Positions 39,650 to 49,975 are shown, numbered from the stretch's first letter. The stretch is DNA of 64,000 nucleotides from Streptomyces sp. SID486 (GCF_009865385.1 NZ_WWJT01000788.1:1-64000), one strand, 5' to 3'. Translations and numbers: made by a program. Notes: generated from the sequence alone by a model not told the origin.

Positions 39650-40126
39650 TCAGCTGAAGACGAACGGGCCGGGCGCCTGCCTGGCCGTCGCCGTACAGGT
39701 CACCGTGACCCCGAAGATCACCATTTTCAGCGAGCCGCCGTAGGCGTCCAGGCTAGCGCCGGAGGTGACGGTGCCGGGGAGCGGGCCGACGCTGACGGAG
39801 GAGCCCGCGCTCATGGCCGGGTTCTTCGTACCGCTGAACACGACGGTGCCGCCGCCGGCCTTGGCCATGGTGAGCGTGGAGGTGATCGTGTCCTGGGCCA
39901 CCGCGACCGGCGCGGTGATCGCGGAGGAGGTCAGGGTGAGGGTGGCCGAGGTGCCGCTCTGGGTGGCGGTGAGCGTGGCCGCGCCACCGCCGAAGATGCC
40001 GCAGCTCGCGTTGATGGTCGCCGTCTGGGGAGTGACGGCGGCCGCGGTGGGCGCGAAGGCGAGTCCGGTGACCGCGAGGGCCCCGGCGGCCAGTGCCGCA
40101 CCTGTTGCCGTGCGCTTGCCTCTCAT
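39650..40126 (-). CDS. small secreted beta-rich protein
   Basis: A 158-residue exported protein with a signal peptide ending near AAA (residue 30) and a mature part rich in Ala, Thr, Ser, Val and Gly with alternating strand pattern and two Cys (NASCGIF and VTCTAT) that could form one disulfide. AAGGGAAG precedes ATG 40126. It may be a third component of the adjacent WxL-like surface locus, judging only by position and similar composition. I do not recognise the family. Confidence 0.75.
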   Translation of the reverse strand: MRGKRTATGAALAAGALAVTGLAFAPTAAAVTPQTATINASCGIFGGGAATLTATQSGTSATLTLTSSAITAPVAVAQDTITSTLTMAKAGGGTVVFSGTKNPAMSAGSSVSVGPLPGTVTSGASLDAYGGSLKMVIFGVTVTCTATARQAPGPFVFS

Positions 40127-40324
40127 GGGGATCCGCTTCCCTTTCCGTTGGGAGGTGCCGTGTGGGGACGCCGACGGACGGGGATGCCGGAGCAGGCGGG
40201 TGCGGGCACACTGCGCGGCGGTGCGGATCTGACGGCCCGTCGGAACCTATGGCCCATTGACGCGCCGCACGGAGGACCCAACAAGGTTGAATTCCAGCCG
40301 ACCTTCTGTTCGGTCGGCGTCCGC

Positions 40325-40678
40325 TCAGCCGGCGGAGACCGTCACCCGCACCGTCCCGTCGGGCCCGGCCAGCAGCACCGGCGTACGGGCACCCCCCAGG
40401 TCGGCGACGGCGGCCCGGTCCTCGTCCGGCACCGACTCCGCCTCGCTCACCACCGCCGCCGCCTCCAGGGAGGTGGCACCGGAGGCCACGGCCATGGCGA
40501 CGGCCGTACGCAACGCGCTGAGCTTCAGCGAGGCCAGCTCCACCGACCCGGCGACATACGTACGCCCGGTGTCGTCGCGTACGGCCGCCCCCTCGGGCAC
40601 ACCGTTGCGGGCCCGCGCGGAACGGGCCAGGGTCACGATCTTGCGGTCCTCGGGGTCAAGCGCGTTGCTCTCGGTCAT
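40325..40678 (-). CDS. cytidine-deaminase-fold protein lacking zinc and catalytic residues
   Basis: A 117-residue protein. The DDTGRTYVAGSVELASLKLSALRTAVAMAVASG segment aligns by eye with the cytidine deaminase core ([32 protein letters not shown]). However, the zinc Cys and catalytic Glu of CAE read SAL here, and the later PCGAC pair is replaced by PDEDR. It is therefore probably not a deaminase and may have become a binding or structural protein. It lies near era, ybeY and phoH, as its relatives do in other Streptomyces. Confidence 0.72.
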   Translation of the reverse strand: MTESNALDPEDRKIVTLARSARARNGVPEGAAVRDDTGRTYVAGSVELASLKLSALRTAVAMAVASGATSLEAAAVVSEAESVPDEDRAAVADLGGARTPVLLAGPDGTVRVTVSAG

Positions 40679-40706
40679 GCCCAGAGCATACGAAGCCGCC
40701 GCGGGT

Positions 40707-41585
40707 TCACCCCGCCACGGGGTACATCGCGCCCCGCCGTCCCTCGGGGGAGGCGAGCCACTCCAGCTTCGCCGCGGTGTTCGCCTCGTCCAGCGGGGTG
40801 TGCAGCACGATCAGCAGATCGGGCCGGGCCGGCACCTTCATCGCGGTCGACTCCACGACCAGCAGCCCGGCCGCCGGATGGTTCAGCTCCTTGCGGATCT
40901 GCCCCTGGTCCTCGATGTCCCGCTGCGCCCACATCTGACGGAACTCCGCGCTGGCCGCGCTGACCTCGGCGAGCACCGACTGGAACCCCTCGTCGTCCGG
41001 CCGGGCCGCGCACGCGGCCCGGAACTGCGCCACGACGGTGCGCGCGTTCCGCTCCCAGCTGTTGCTGCGCGACCGGTACAGCGGGTCGACGAAGAAGTCG
41101 ACCAGGCAGTTCTGGGTGCGGTCCTGCCGCATCCCGAGCACGACCGCCGCCGCGTCGTTGTACATCACGCAGTTGTAGTACAGGTCCATGATGTGCGCCG
41201 GGTACGGCATCCAGGTGTCGATCAGGCGGCGCAGCCCGTCGCACATGTCCCGCCGGCCGTCCACGACTTCGGGCGTGGGCGGGTTCAGCCCGGCCAGCAG
41301 GTACAGGTGCCGGCGTTCGGCGTCGCTGAGCCGGAGCACGCGGGCGACGGCGTCGAGGACCTGCGGGGAGACGGAGATGTCCCGCCCCTGCTCCAGCCAC
41401 TGGTACCAGGAGGCACCCACCCCGGCGAGCACGGCGACCTCCTCCCGGCGCAGTCCGGGCGTACGTCGCCGGCCGCCGCCGCCCGGCAGTCCGGCGTCCT
41501 GCGGACTGACCCGGGCCCGCCGGCTCATCAGGAACTCGCGCAGCTCGTCGTGCCGTCGGCTCCTCGGCGCCCCCACAGCAGGCAC
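40707..41585 (-). CDS. helix-turn-helix regulator, XRE family with MmyB-like domain
   Basis: A 292-residue regulator like the one at 2299-3180. The helix-turn-helix (PGLRREEVAVLAGVGASWYQWLEQGRDI) lies near residues 40-70 and the MmyB-like ligand domain fills the rest (LAGLNPP to the C-terminus). GTG 41585 is preferred because GGGGGAGGAG lies seven bases upstream; an ATG at 41630 would bring the palindrome at 41610-41623 into the coding region. Divergent from the exporter at 41677, its likely target. Confidence 0.88.
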   Translation of the reverse strand: MPAVGAPRSRRHDELREFLMSRRARVSPQDAGLPGGGGRRRTPGLRREEVAVLAGVGASWYQWLEQGRDISVSPQVLDAVARVLRLSDAERRHLYLLAGLNPPTPEVVDGRRDMCDGLRRLIDTWMPYPAHIMDLYYNCVMYNDAAAVVLGMRQDRTQNCLVDFFVDPLYRSRSNSWERNARTVVAQFRAACAARPDDEGFQSVLAEVSAASAEFRQMWAQRDIEDQGQIRKELNHPAAGLLVVESTAMKVPARPDLLIVLHTPLDEANTAAKLEWLASPEGRRGAMYPVAG

Positions 41586-41609
41586 GTACCGCTCCTCCCC
41601 CGTCGTCAC

Positions 41610-41623
41610 TGGTGGTACCACCA
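41610..41623. promoter_or_regulatory. 14-bp perfect palindrome, putative operator of the MmyB-like regulator
   Basis: TGGTGGTACCACCA is a perfect palindrome centred on GGTACC, placed between the divergent regulator and exporter starts. The same GGTACC core forms the palindrome CTGGTACCAG at the equivalent place in the first regulator/exporter pair (3226-3261). This supports a common operator class for these regulators. Confidence 0.6.
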
Positions 41624-41676
41624 CCACCATAAGTTCCGACTCCCCAGGATTGTTCCGGCCGCCGCAAGCTCGTGCC

Positions 41677-43116
41677 ATGGCGATCGACACCACCACCCAA
41701 TCCACCGCCCCCGCGGGCGAATCGCTCGGCACCCCCCGGCTGTCGACGCGCGACAAGCTCGTCCTGTTCGTCCTGTGCGCGGCCCAGTTCATGGTCGCGC
41801 TGGACTTCTCCGTCCTCAACGTGGCCCTGCCCGACCTCGGCGGCGACCTCGGCATGAGCCGGTCCGCCCTGCAGTGGGCCGTCACCGCGTTCGCGCTGCC
41901 CTCCGGCGGATTCCTGCTCCTGTTCGGCCGCATGGGCGACCTGTACGGGCGGCGCAGGCTGTTCCTGATCGGCCTGGCCCTGTTCGGCTCGGCCTCGCTG
42001 CTGGCGACACTGGCCTGGGACCCGGCGTCCTTCCTGGCCGGGCGCGCGCTGCAGGGCCTCGGCGCGGCGGCGATCGTGCCGACCGGCATGTCCCTGCTGA
42101 CCACCACCTTCCCCGAGGGCCCGGCCCGGGACCGCGCCCTCGGCATCTCCGGCACGCTGCTGTCGCTGGGCTTCACCGTCGGCATGGTCGCGGGCGGGGT
42201 GCTGACGGACACGCTCGGCTGGCGCTCCACGATGGCCCTGCTCACGGTGTTCGCGCTGATCGTCCTGCCGCTGGCGCCCGGCCTGCTGCCGGAGTCCCGC
42301 ACCCCCCGGCGGCCGCGGCTGGACATCCCCGGAGCGGTCACCGTCACCACCGGGCTGCTGTCGCTGATCTACGCCCTGTCCACGGCCGCCGACCACGGCT
42401 TCGGCCGCGCGGACGTCATCACCACGCTGGTCGCCGGCCTGCTGCTGCTCACCGCGTTCGGGGTGATCGAGTCCCGCTCGGCGGCCCCCCTCGTCTCGCT
42501 CCCGATGCTGCGCCGCCGCACGGTGGCCTGGGGCAATCTGGGCGGCCTGGTCACCTTCTCGATGATGTCGACGGTGGTCTTCGTGCTGACCCTGTACCTC
42601 CAGGAGGTCCTGCGGCTGTCGGCCTTCGAGACCGGTCTGGTCTTCGGCGTCCAGGGCGTCCTGTCGGCCGTCGCCGGCACCCTCGCGGCCAAGGTCATCG
42701 GCCGTTTCGGCGCCCGTCGCACCCTGGTGGGCTCGCTGGCCGGCCAGGGCACGCTGGTGGCGACCCTGGTCCTGCTGAACGCCCACGTCTGGTCGGTGTG
42801 GCTCGCCACCGCCGCGGTGTCCCTGGCGAGCATGTGCCACCTGGGCGCGATCATCTCGTACGGGCTCACCGTGACCTCCGGGGTCCCCGACGAGGAGCAG
42901 GGCCTGGCCACCGGCCTGGTGACCTCCACCCAGCAGGTCGGTATCACGGTCGGCATCCCGCTGCTGGGCGTGCTGGCCACCACCTCGGACGACCTGCTGA
43001 CCGGGGCGCACACGGTCCTCGCCCTGGACGCGGCCGTGGTGCTCGTGGCGGCCGCCCTGACCGGCCTGGGCCTGAGGTCACGGACGGTCCAGGCGCAGCC
43101 GCTCCGCGCGCGGTAG
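41677..43116 (+). CDS. MFS transporter, DHA2 family drug exporter
   Basis: A 479-residue, 14-helix proton antiporter. TM1 has LDFSVLNVALPDLGGDLG and motif A is GRMGDLYGRRRLF; motif C-like glycines follow in GISGTLLSLGFTVGMVAGGVL. ATG 41677 starts after the palindrome-containing spacer shared with the MmyB-like regulator. Its 3' end overlaps the convergent MmcQ/YjbR gene by 39 bases. The substrate is unknown. It resembles, but is not close to, the exporters at the left of the window. Confidence 0.9.
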   Translation: MAIDTTTQSTAPAGESLGTPRLSTRDKLVLFVLCAAQFMVALDFSVLNVALPDLGGDLGMSRSALQWAVTAFALPSGGFLLLFGRMGDLYGRRRLFLIGLALFGSASLLATLAWDPASFLAGRALQGLGAAAIVPTGMSLLTTTFPEGPARDRALGISGTLLSLGFTVGMVAGGVLTDTLGWRSTMALLTVFALIVLPLAPGLLPESRTPRRPRLDIPGAVTVTTGLLSLIYALSTAADHGFGRADVITTLVAGLLLLTAFGVIESRSAAPLVSLPMLRRRTVAWGNLGGLVTFSMMSTVVFVLTLYLQEVLRLSAFETGLVFGVQGVLSAVAGTLAAKVIGRFGARRTLVGSLAGQGTLVATLVLLNAHVWSVWLATAAVSLASMCHLGAIISYGLTVTSGVPDEEQGLATGLVTSTQQVGITVGIPLLGVLATTSDDLLTGAHTVLALDAAVVLVAAALTGLGLRSRTVQAQPLRAR

Positions 43117-43437
43117 GCCGGCGACGACCAGGTCGTACGAGTCCTCGATCAGCTCCCGGACCAGCCGGTCCGGGAGCCGGTCGTCCACCGTCACCGTGTT
43201 CCAGTGGCGCTTGTTCATGTGCCAGCCGGCAACGACCAGTCCCTCGTGCTCGCCGCGCAGCCGGATCGCGTCCTCCGGGTCGCACTTGAGGTTGATCGTC
43301 AGGGGCCGCGCGCCCAGGGCCGTCAGGGCGAACATCTTGCCCAGCACCTTGAAGACCGAGGTCTCCGGGTTGAACGGGAAGTCCTCCTCGACGGCGTTGA
43401 AGGACAGGCAGAAGGCACGCAGCTCCTTCGGCGTCAC
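43078..43437 (-). CDS. MmcQ/YjbR family protein
   Basis: A 119-residue protein of the MmcQ/YjbR family (CyaY-like fold), with the family segments EEDFPFNPETSVFKVLGKMFAL, INLKCDPEDAIRLR and MNKRHWNTV. Its GTG start overlaps the stop of the CBS-domain gene (GTGA), so it is the last gene of the phoH-ybeY-CBS operon. Members are often called DNA-binding but the molecular role is not settled. Confidence 0.85.
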   Translation of the reverse strand: MTPKELRAFCLSFNAVEEDFPFNPETSVFKVLGKMFALTALGARPLTINLKCDPEDAIRLRGEHEGLVVAGWHMNKRHWNTVTVDDRLPDRLVRELIEDSYDLVVAGLPRAERLRLDRP

Positions 43438-44735
43438 TGTGGTCCGGCCTCCTCGGCGACGGGTGCGGGCAGCGGCTCCACCAGCACTGTGACGATCTTG
43501 TTCCGGCGCCCGGCCGCCGCCTCCGCGGTCAGCCGCAGCCGGCGCTCGTCGGGCAGCTCGACCTCGGCCGAGGCACCGGCGATGGGCACCCGGCCGAGGG
43601 CCTTGGCGAGCAGCCCGCCGACGGTCTCCACGTCCTCGTCGTCGTACTCCTCCAGGCCGTACAGCTCGCCGAGGTCGGTGATGTCCAGGCGGGCGGTGAC
43701 CCGGAAGCGGTCGTCGCCGAGGTCCTCCACGGGCGGCAGTTCCCGGTCGTACTCGTCGGTGATCTCACCGACGATCTCCTCCAGGATGTCCTCGATGGTG
43801 ACGATCCCGGCGGTGCCGCCGTACTCGTCGATGACCACGGCGACGTGGTTGCGTTCCTTCTGCATCTCGCGCAGCAGGTCGCCGGCGTTCTTGGTGTCGG
43901 GGACGAACACGGCCGGGCGCATGGCCGTGGAGACCAGGTCGCCCTCGGTCTCCCGGCTGATGTGCGTCTTGCGGACCAGGTCCTTCAGATACACGATCCC
44001 GACGATGTCGTCCTCGCTCTCGCCGGTGACCGGGATCCGGGAGAACCCGGAGCGCAGGGCGAGGGTGAGGGCCTGGCGGATGGTCTTGTAGCGCTCGATG
44101 ACGACCAGGTCGGTGCGCGGCACCATGACCTCGCGCACCAGGGTGTCGCCGAGTTCGAAGACCGAGTGCACCATGCGGCGCTCCTCGTCCTCGATCAGCG
44201 ACTCCTTCTCGGCGAGGTCGACCAGGGCGCGCAGCTCCGCCTCGGAGGCGAAGGGGCCGCGCCGGAAGCCCTTGCCGGGAGTGAGCGCGTTGCCGATGAG
44301 GATCAGCAGGGACGGGATGGGTCCCATGACGCGGGCCAGCGGCAGCAGCACGTACGCCGCCGCGGTCGCGGTGTTGAGGGGGTGCTGGCGGCCGATGGTG
44401 CGCGGGGAGACGCCGACGGCGACGTACGACACGAGCACCATGACGCCGATGGCGACCAGCAGGGCCTGCCAGGTGGCGGAGAACTCCTGGAGGCAGGCGT
44501 ACGTCACCAGCGCCGCCGCGGCCATCTCGCAGGCGACACGGACCAGCAGGGCCAGGTTGAGGTAGCGGGTGGGGTCGGCGGCGAGCTGGGCGAGCCTGGC
44601 GCCGCCCCGCCGCCCGGACTTCACGGCCTCCTCGGCGCGGAAGCTGGAGACGCGCGCGAGGCCCGCCTCCGCGCAGGCGGCGAGCCAGGCGACGACGACC
44701 AGCGCGACCGCGCCGAAGACGATCTGCGGGGACAT
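43434..44735 (-). CDS. CNNM/CorC-type membrane protein with CBS domains
   Basis: A 433-residue protein often called hemolysin family. The first 190 residues form the DUF21/CNNM transmembrane domain, followed by two CBS domains (about 205-330; EVMVPRTDLVVIERYKTIRQAL and IDEYGGTAGIVTIEDILEEIVGEI) and a C-terminal CorC_HlyC domain. Relatives are linked to magnesium transport. It starts eight bases after ybeY and overlaps the mmcQ gene. The phoH-ybeY-CBS order is widespread in actinobacteria. Confidence 0.92.
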   Translation of the reverse strand: MSPQIVFGAVALVVVAWLAACAEAGLARVSSFRAEEAVKSGRRGGARLAQLAADPTRYLNLALLVRVACEMAAAALVTYACLQEFSATWQALLVAIGVMVLVSYVAVGVSPRTIGRQHPLNTATAAAYVLLPLARVMGPIPSLLILIGNALTPGKGFRRGPFASEAELRALVDLAEKESLIEDEERRMVHSVFELGDTLVREVMVPRTDLVVIERYKTIRQALTLALRSGFSRIPVTGESEDDIVGIVYLKDLVRKTHISRETEGDLVSTAMRPAVFVPDTKNAGDLLREMQKERNHVAVVIDEYGGTAGIVTIEDILEEIVGEITDEYDRELPPVEDLGDDRFRVTARLDITDLGELYGLEEYDDEDVETVGGLLAKALGRVPIAGASAEVELPDERRLRLTAEAAAGRRNKIVTVLVEPLPAPVAEEAGPQ

Positions 44736-44743
44736 GGGCGCGG

Positions 44744-45241
44744 TTACGAGACGGTCGGCGCCGGGGACGGCCCGGTCAGGCCGCGTTCGGCCCGCCAGCC
44801 GTCCACGATGGCGGCCTGGAGGCCGAACATCTCGGCCTTCTCGTCGGGCTCCTCGTGGTCGTACCCGAGCAGGTGCAGCACACCGTGGACGGTGAGCAGC
44901 TGGAGCTCCTCGTCCATGGAGTGCTGCGTGGGCGCCTCGGCCCCCTGCTTGGCGGCGACCTCCGGGCACAGCACGATGTCGCCGAGCAGCCCCTGCGGCG
45001 GCTCGTCGTCGTCCTTGGACGGCGGGCGCAGCTCGTCCATCGGGAACGACATGACATCGGTCGGGCCCGGCAGGTCCATCCACTGGATGTGCAGCTGTTC
45101 CATGGCCTCGGCGTCCACGACGATCACCGAGAGCTCGGAGAGCGGGTGGATGCGCATCCGTGCGAGCGCGTAGCGGGCGATGTCGAGGACCGCCTGCTCG
45201 TCTACCTCGGTGCCGGACTCGTTGTTGACGTCGATCGACAT
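44744..45241 (-). CDS. ybeY: endoribonuclease YbeY, rRNA maturation
   Basis: A 165-residue zinc-dependent RNase needed for 16S rRNA 3' end processing and ribosome quality control. The zinc motif [11 protein letters not shown] carries three His ligands, and the upstream [10 protein letters not shown] is also conserved. It lies 12 bases after phoH and eight before the CBS gene in one operon. Confidence 0.95.
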   Translation of the reverse strand: MSIDVNNESGTEVDEQAVLDIARYALARMRIHPLSELSVIVVDAEAMEQLHIQWMDLPGPTDVMSFPMDELRPPSKDDDEPPQGLLGDIVLCPEVAAKQGAEAPTQHSMDEELQLLTVHGVLHLLGYDHEEPDEKAEMFGLQAAIVDGWRAERGLTGPSPAPTVS

Positions 45242-45253
45242 GGTCGTGCTGGT

Positions 45254-46333
<1,080 letters not shown>

Positions 46334-46511
46334 GGGCCGGCTCTGAAGGCCTGCGCTTCCTCCTCGTCACGGCCGCGTAGCTGAGGGCGGCCTCGCACTG
46401 TCCAGAGTACGACGGGGGGCTGACAACCCCGTAGGGCTTTTATCGGGACCGCCGCCCGGCGGTGCGCCCGCCCGCGCCCACCGGTACGTCCGCCCGCGCC
46501 CGCCGGTGCTC

Positions 46512-47669
46512 TCAGCCCGAGCGGCCGAAGCCGATGGTCGGCACCGCACGGCGCAGCGGCCAGGGCCGGTCCAGCCGCTCCGGCACCAGCCCGTCGAGGA
46601 ACGCGTACCGCCGCAGCGCCTTGGGGTCCTGCCCGGGAAGGGACTGCACCCGCCGCCACCACGCACCGATCTCCGACCACCCCGGTGCCGACAGCGACCC
46701 GCCGAACTCCTGCACCGACAGGGCGGCCGTCAGCCCGGCGAAGGCCAGCCGGTCCGCCAGCGGCCACCCCGCCAGGGAGCCCGTCACGAACCCGGCGACG
46801 AACACGTCACCCGCCCCCGTCGGGTCCAGGGCCTCCACGGCGATGGCGGGCACCTCGGCCGCCTCCCCGGTCCGCCGGTCGACGGCGTAGGCGCCCTCCT
46901 CCCCGAGGGTCACCACGGCCACCGGCACGTACTCGGTCAGGGCGTGGGCGGCGATCCGCGGACAGTCGGCGCCGGTGTACCGCTTGGCCTCCTCCGCGTT
47001 GGGCAGGAACGCCTCGCAGTGCTCCAGGTCGGCGAGGCCGGACAGGTCCCACGTGCCCGTCTCGTCCCAGCCGACGTCGGCGAAGATGCGGGTGCCCGCC
47101 CGGGCGGCCGCGGCGATCCACGGCGCGCTGCGGCCCGGTGTGAGGGAGGCGACGGCGGCACGCGCGCGGGGCGGGCGGGCCGGGACGTGGTCCTGGACGA
47201 ACACGCTCTGGGGCGGCGGCTCGTGCCCGTGGGAGACCATGGTCCGCTCGCCCTCGTAGGCCATGGAGACGGTCACCGGGGAGTGCCAGCCGGGCACGGT
47301 CCGCGAGGCCGACAGGTCGATGCCCTCGCCCTGCTCCAGCGCGTCCCAGCAGTACTCGCCGTAGTGGTCGTCGCCGAAGGCCGCGGCGAGGGCGGTGCGC
47401 AGGCCGAGGCGGGCCAGGGCGGCGGCCATGTTGGCGACCCCGCCGGGGCTGGAGCCCATGCCCCGGGCCCAGGACTCGGTGCCGCGCACCGGAGCCGAGT
47501 CCAGGCCGGTGAAGATGATGTCGAGGAAGACCGTGCCGGTGAGGTAGACGTCCCAGGGCGGGTCACCGGGGGCGCGCAGCGCGGCGAGCGGGTCGACCTG
47601 GGCCCTGCGGCGCCCGGCCTGTGTGAGGTGTTCCGGTTCCTCCCCGGTGAAGGTCTGCGACGGCGTCAC
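46512..47669 (-). CDS. PfkB-family carbohydrate kinase
   Basis: A 385-residue ribokinase-type sugar or nucleoside kinase. The substrate-binding start VYLTGTVFLDIIFTGLDSAPVRG, the glycine motif SSPGGVANMAAALARLG, and the ATP-site motif LDPTGAGDVFVAGF with the catalytic Asp are all present. GTG 47669. It lies 72 bases after the glucarate dehydratase gene on the same strand and could phosphorylate a related sugar acid or keto-deoxy product. This link is positional only. Confidence 0.88.
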   Translation of the reverse strand: MTPSQTFTGEEPEHLTQAGRRRAQVDPLAALRAPGDPPWDVYLTGTVFLDIIFTGLDSAPVRGTESWARGMGSSPGGVANMAAALARLGLRTALAAAFGDDHYGEYCWDALEQGEGIDLSASRTVPGWHSPVTVSMAYEGERTMVSHGHEPPPQSVFVQDHVPARPPRARAAVASLTPGRSAPWIAAAARAGTRIFADVGWDETGTWDLSGLADLEHCEAFLPNAEEAKRYTGADCPRIAAHALTEYVPVAVVTLGEEGAYAVDRRTGEAAEVPAIAVEALDPTGAGDVFVAGFVTGSLAGWPLADRLAFAGLTAALSVQEFGGSLSAPGWSEIGAWWRRVQSLPGQDPKALRRYAFLDGLVPERLDRPWPLRRAVPTIGFGRSG

Positions 47670-47741
47670 GGTGCGCTCCCTGGCGTGGTGCGGTTCTGGC
47701 CAGTGTGCACCAGTCGGGCACCGGGATCCGGTGCGTGCGGG

Positions 47742-49031
47742 TCACCAGCGCGGCATCACCGGTGTGCGCCAGTCCGGTTCGGCGGTCCGCATCGCCGCCG
47801 CGTCGTCGCGGTCCCGCAGCGCGCCGTCGTCCGCGGCCCAGCGCCGGTGCAGCCGGGCGAGTTCGTCCCGGTCCAGTTCGACGCCGAGGCCCGGCGCGTC
47901 GGACACCGCGACCCGGCCGTCCGTGAAGACGGTCCGCTCGGTGAGCACGTCCTCGGACTGCCAGGGGTAGTGCGAGTCGCAGGCGTGGTGGAGACCGGGC
48001 ACGGTGGCGGCGACCTGGGTCATCGCGGCGAGGCTGATGCCCAGGTGCGTGTTGGAGTGCATGGACACCCCGACCCCGAAGGCGGCGCAGATCGCGGCGA
48101 GCCGCTGGGTGTTGCGCAGTCCGCCCCAGTAGTGGTGGTCGGAGAGGACGACCTGGACGGCGTCCGCGGTGAAGGCGTCCCTGATCTCGCCGAAGGTGGT
48201 CACGCACATGTTGGTGGCGAGCGGGACCCCGGTCCCGGCGGCCACCTCGGCCATCGCCGGTGTGCCCAGCGTCGGGTCCTCCAGGTACTCAAGGACGTCC
48301 CCGAGTTCCCGGGCCACCTTCAGCGAGGTCGCGACCGACCAGGCGCCGTTGGGGTCGAGGCGCAGCGGGTGTCCGGGGAAGGCGTCGGCGAGGGCGCGGA
48401 CGGCGGCGGTCTCCTCGTCGGGCGGGAAGACGCCGCCCTTGAGCTTGAACGAGCCGAAGCCGTGCCGCCGCTGGAGTGCGCGGGCCTGTTCCACCACTCC
48501 GGCCGGGTCGAGGGCGGCGCCCCACTCGTCGGGCTCGGCGGGGACGCCGGCCGGGTGTCCGGCCCACTTGTAGAACAGGTAGGCGCTGTACTCGACCGTG
48601 TCCCGCACCTTGCCGCCGAGCAGCGCGTGCACGGGCAGCCCGAGGGCCTTGCCCTGGGCGTCGAGGCAGGCGACCTCGAAGGCCGACAGCACCGACAGCC
48701 GCAGTTTGTCGGCGCTCTGGACTCCGCGCAGGCCGCCGGCGTCCGGCCGGCCCTCGGTCCGGGAGGAGTCCACGGCGAGGTCGATCTCGAAGAGGCCGTT
48801 CACATCCATGACCGACCGGCCGGTGAGCCGTTCGGCCAGCGGGCGGGCAAGTTCGAGGTACTTGGTGTCGCCGTAGGTCTCGCCGAGGCCGGTGATCCCG
48901 TCGGCGGTGACGACCTCCACGATCAGCCGGGGGGTGTACGGCTGGTGCACGCCCTGGGTGTTGAGCAGGGGTGCGTCGGCGACCAGGATCGGGGTGAGCC
49001 GCACCTCGGCGATGGTCAGGTCACGGGTCAC
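47742..49031 (-). CDS. glucarate dehydratase-like enolase-superfamily enzyme
   Basis: A 429-residue enolase-superfamily dehydratase, probably turning D-glucarate into 5-keto-4-deoxy-D-glucarate. The N-terminal cap (LTIAEVRLTPILVADAPLLNTQGVHQPYTPRLIVEV) and the barrel motif FKLKGGVFPP with catalytic Lys, LRLDPNGAW with a metal ligand, and HSNTHLGISLAA with the catalytic His match the GudD group. Its GTG overlaps the stop of the next-pathway gene kdgD (GTGA). The paired enzyme makes this function fairly secure. Confidence 0.88.
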   Translation of the reverse strand: MTRDLTIAEVRLTPILVADAPLLNTQGVHQPYTPRLIVEVVTADGITGLGETYGDTKYLELARPLAERLTGRSVMDVNGLFEIDLAVDSSRTEGRPDAGGLRGVQSADKLRLSVLSAFEVACLDAQGKALGLPVHALLGGKVRDTVEYSAYLFYKWAGHPAGVPAEPDEWGAALDPAGVVEQARALQRRHGFGSFKLKGGVFPPDEETAAVRALADAFPGHPLRLDPNGAWSVATSLKVARELGDVLEYLEDPTLGTPAMAEVAAGTGVPLATNMCVTTFGEIRDAFTADAVQVVLSDHHYWGGLRNTQRLAAICAAFGVGVSMHSNTHLGISLAAMTQVAATVPGLHHACDSHYPWQSEDVLTERTVFTDGRVAVSDAPGLGVELDRDELARLHRRWAADDGALRDRDDAAAMRTAEPDWRTPVMPRW

Positions 49032-49975
49032 AGGGAGGCTCCCACGAGGTCGAGCCCGGCGGTGAGCAGGGCCGTGAGGTCGGCGAGGTCTTCGGGCGAG
49101 GGGTCGGTGAGCGGGGCGCGCACCGGCCCCACGCGCTGCCCGCGCAGCCGGGCCGCCGCCTTCACCAGGGACACGGCGTATCCCGGCGCGCGGTCGCGGA
49201 GTTCGACGAACGGGACGTAGAAGGCGCGCAGCAGCTTGTCGACGGTGCCGTGGTCGTCGTCCCGCAGCGCGGCGAAGAAGGCGTCGGCGATCTCGGGTGC
49301 GAAGGCGTGCACGGCCGAGGAGTAGGCGGGGACGCCCACGGCGGCGTAGGCGCGCGCCTGGATCTCGGCGGTGGCGGCGCCGTTGAAGAAGAGGAAGCCG
49401 TCCGGGGCGGCGAGGGTGAGCCGCTGGAGCCGGTCGAGGTCGCTGTGGCCGTCCTTGAGGCCGATGACGTTCGGGATGCGGGCGATGCGCCGCAGCGCGT
49501 CGGTGCCGTAGGCGACCTGGCCCCGCTGGTAGGCGATCAGCGGCAGCCGAGTGCGGGCCGCGAGCTGTTCCAGCTGGGCGGCGAGGCCGTCCTGCGGGGC
49601 GTCGGTCAGGTAGTGCGGCAGTACGAGGAGGGCGTCGGCGCCCGCTTCCTCGGCGATGCGCGCGAACCGGACGGCCTGCGCCCAGCCGTATCCGGTGCCG
49701 GCCACCACGGGCAGCCGGCCGGCGGCCTCCTCGGCGGCGACGGTGACGACGGTGCGGTACTCCTCCTCGTCCAGGGAGAAGAACTCGCCGGTGCCGCAGG
49801 CCGGGAAGAGGGCGCCGGGGCCGGCCGCGAGCCGGTCGGCGGCATGGGCGCGGAAGCCGTCGGGATCGAGGGTGCCGTCGTCGTGGAAGGCGGTGAGCGG
49901 GAAGGACAGCACACCGCGCGCCATCCCCTCCCGCAGTCGCCGCGCCACGTCCTGCGGAGCCGGGTCGCCGCCCAC
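49028..49975 (-). CDS. kdgD: 5-dehydro-4-deoxyglucarate dehydratase
   Basis: A 315-residue DapA-family enzyme that converts 5-keto-4-deoxy-D-glucarate to 2-oxoglutarate semialdehyde with loss of water and CO2. The GVLSFPLTAF start, PACGTGEFFSL loop, AYQRGQV and the Schiff-base Lys in IGLKDGHSD are the KdgD pattern. GTG 49975 has GGAG eight bases upstream. First gene of the kdgD-gudD-(pfkB) unit. No aldehyde dehydrogenase or regulator gene lies alongside. Confidence 0.9.
   Translation of the reverse strand: MGGDPAPQDVARRLREGMARGVLSFPLTAFHDDGTLDPDGFRAHAADRLAAGPGALFPACGTGEFFSLDEEEYRTVVTVAAEEAAGRLPVVAGTGYGWAQAVRFARIAEEAGADALLVLPHYLTDAPQDGLAAQLEQLAARTRLPLIAYQRGQVAYGTDALRRIARIPNVIGLKDGHSDLDRLQRLTLAAPDGFLFFNGAATAEIQARAYAAVGVPAYSSAVHAFAPEIADAFFAALRDDDHGTVDKLLRAFYVPFVELRDRAPGYAVSLVKAAARLRGQRVGPVRAPLTDPSPEDLADLTALLTAGLDLVGASL

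Noticed and set aside
40675-43011. 778-codon frame on the minus strand across the MFS gene at 41677
   Set aside because: Arg/Gly/Gln-rich shadow frame; both the regulator and the exporter it covers have clear homology in other frames.
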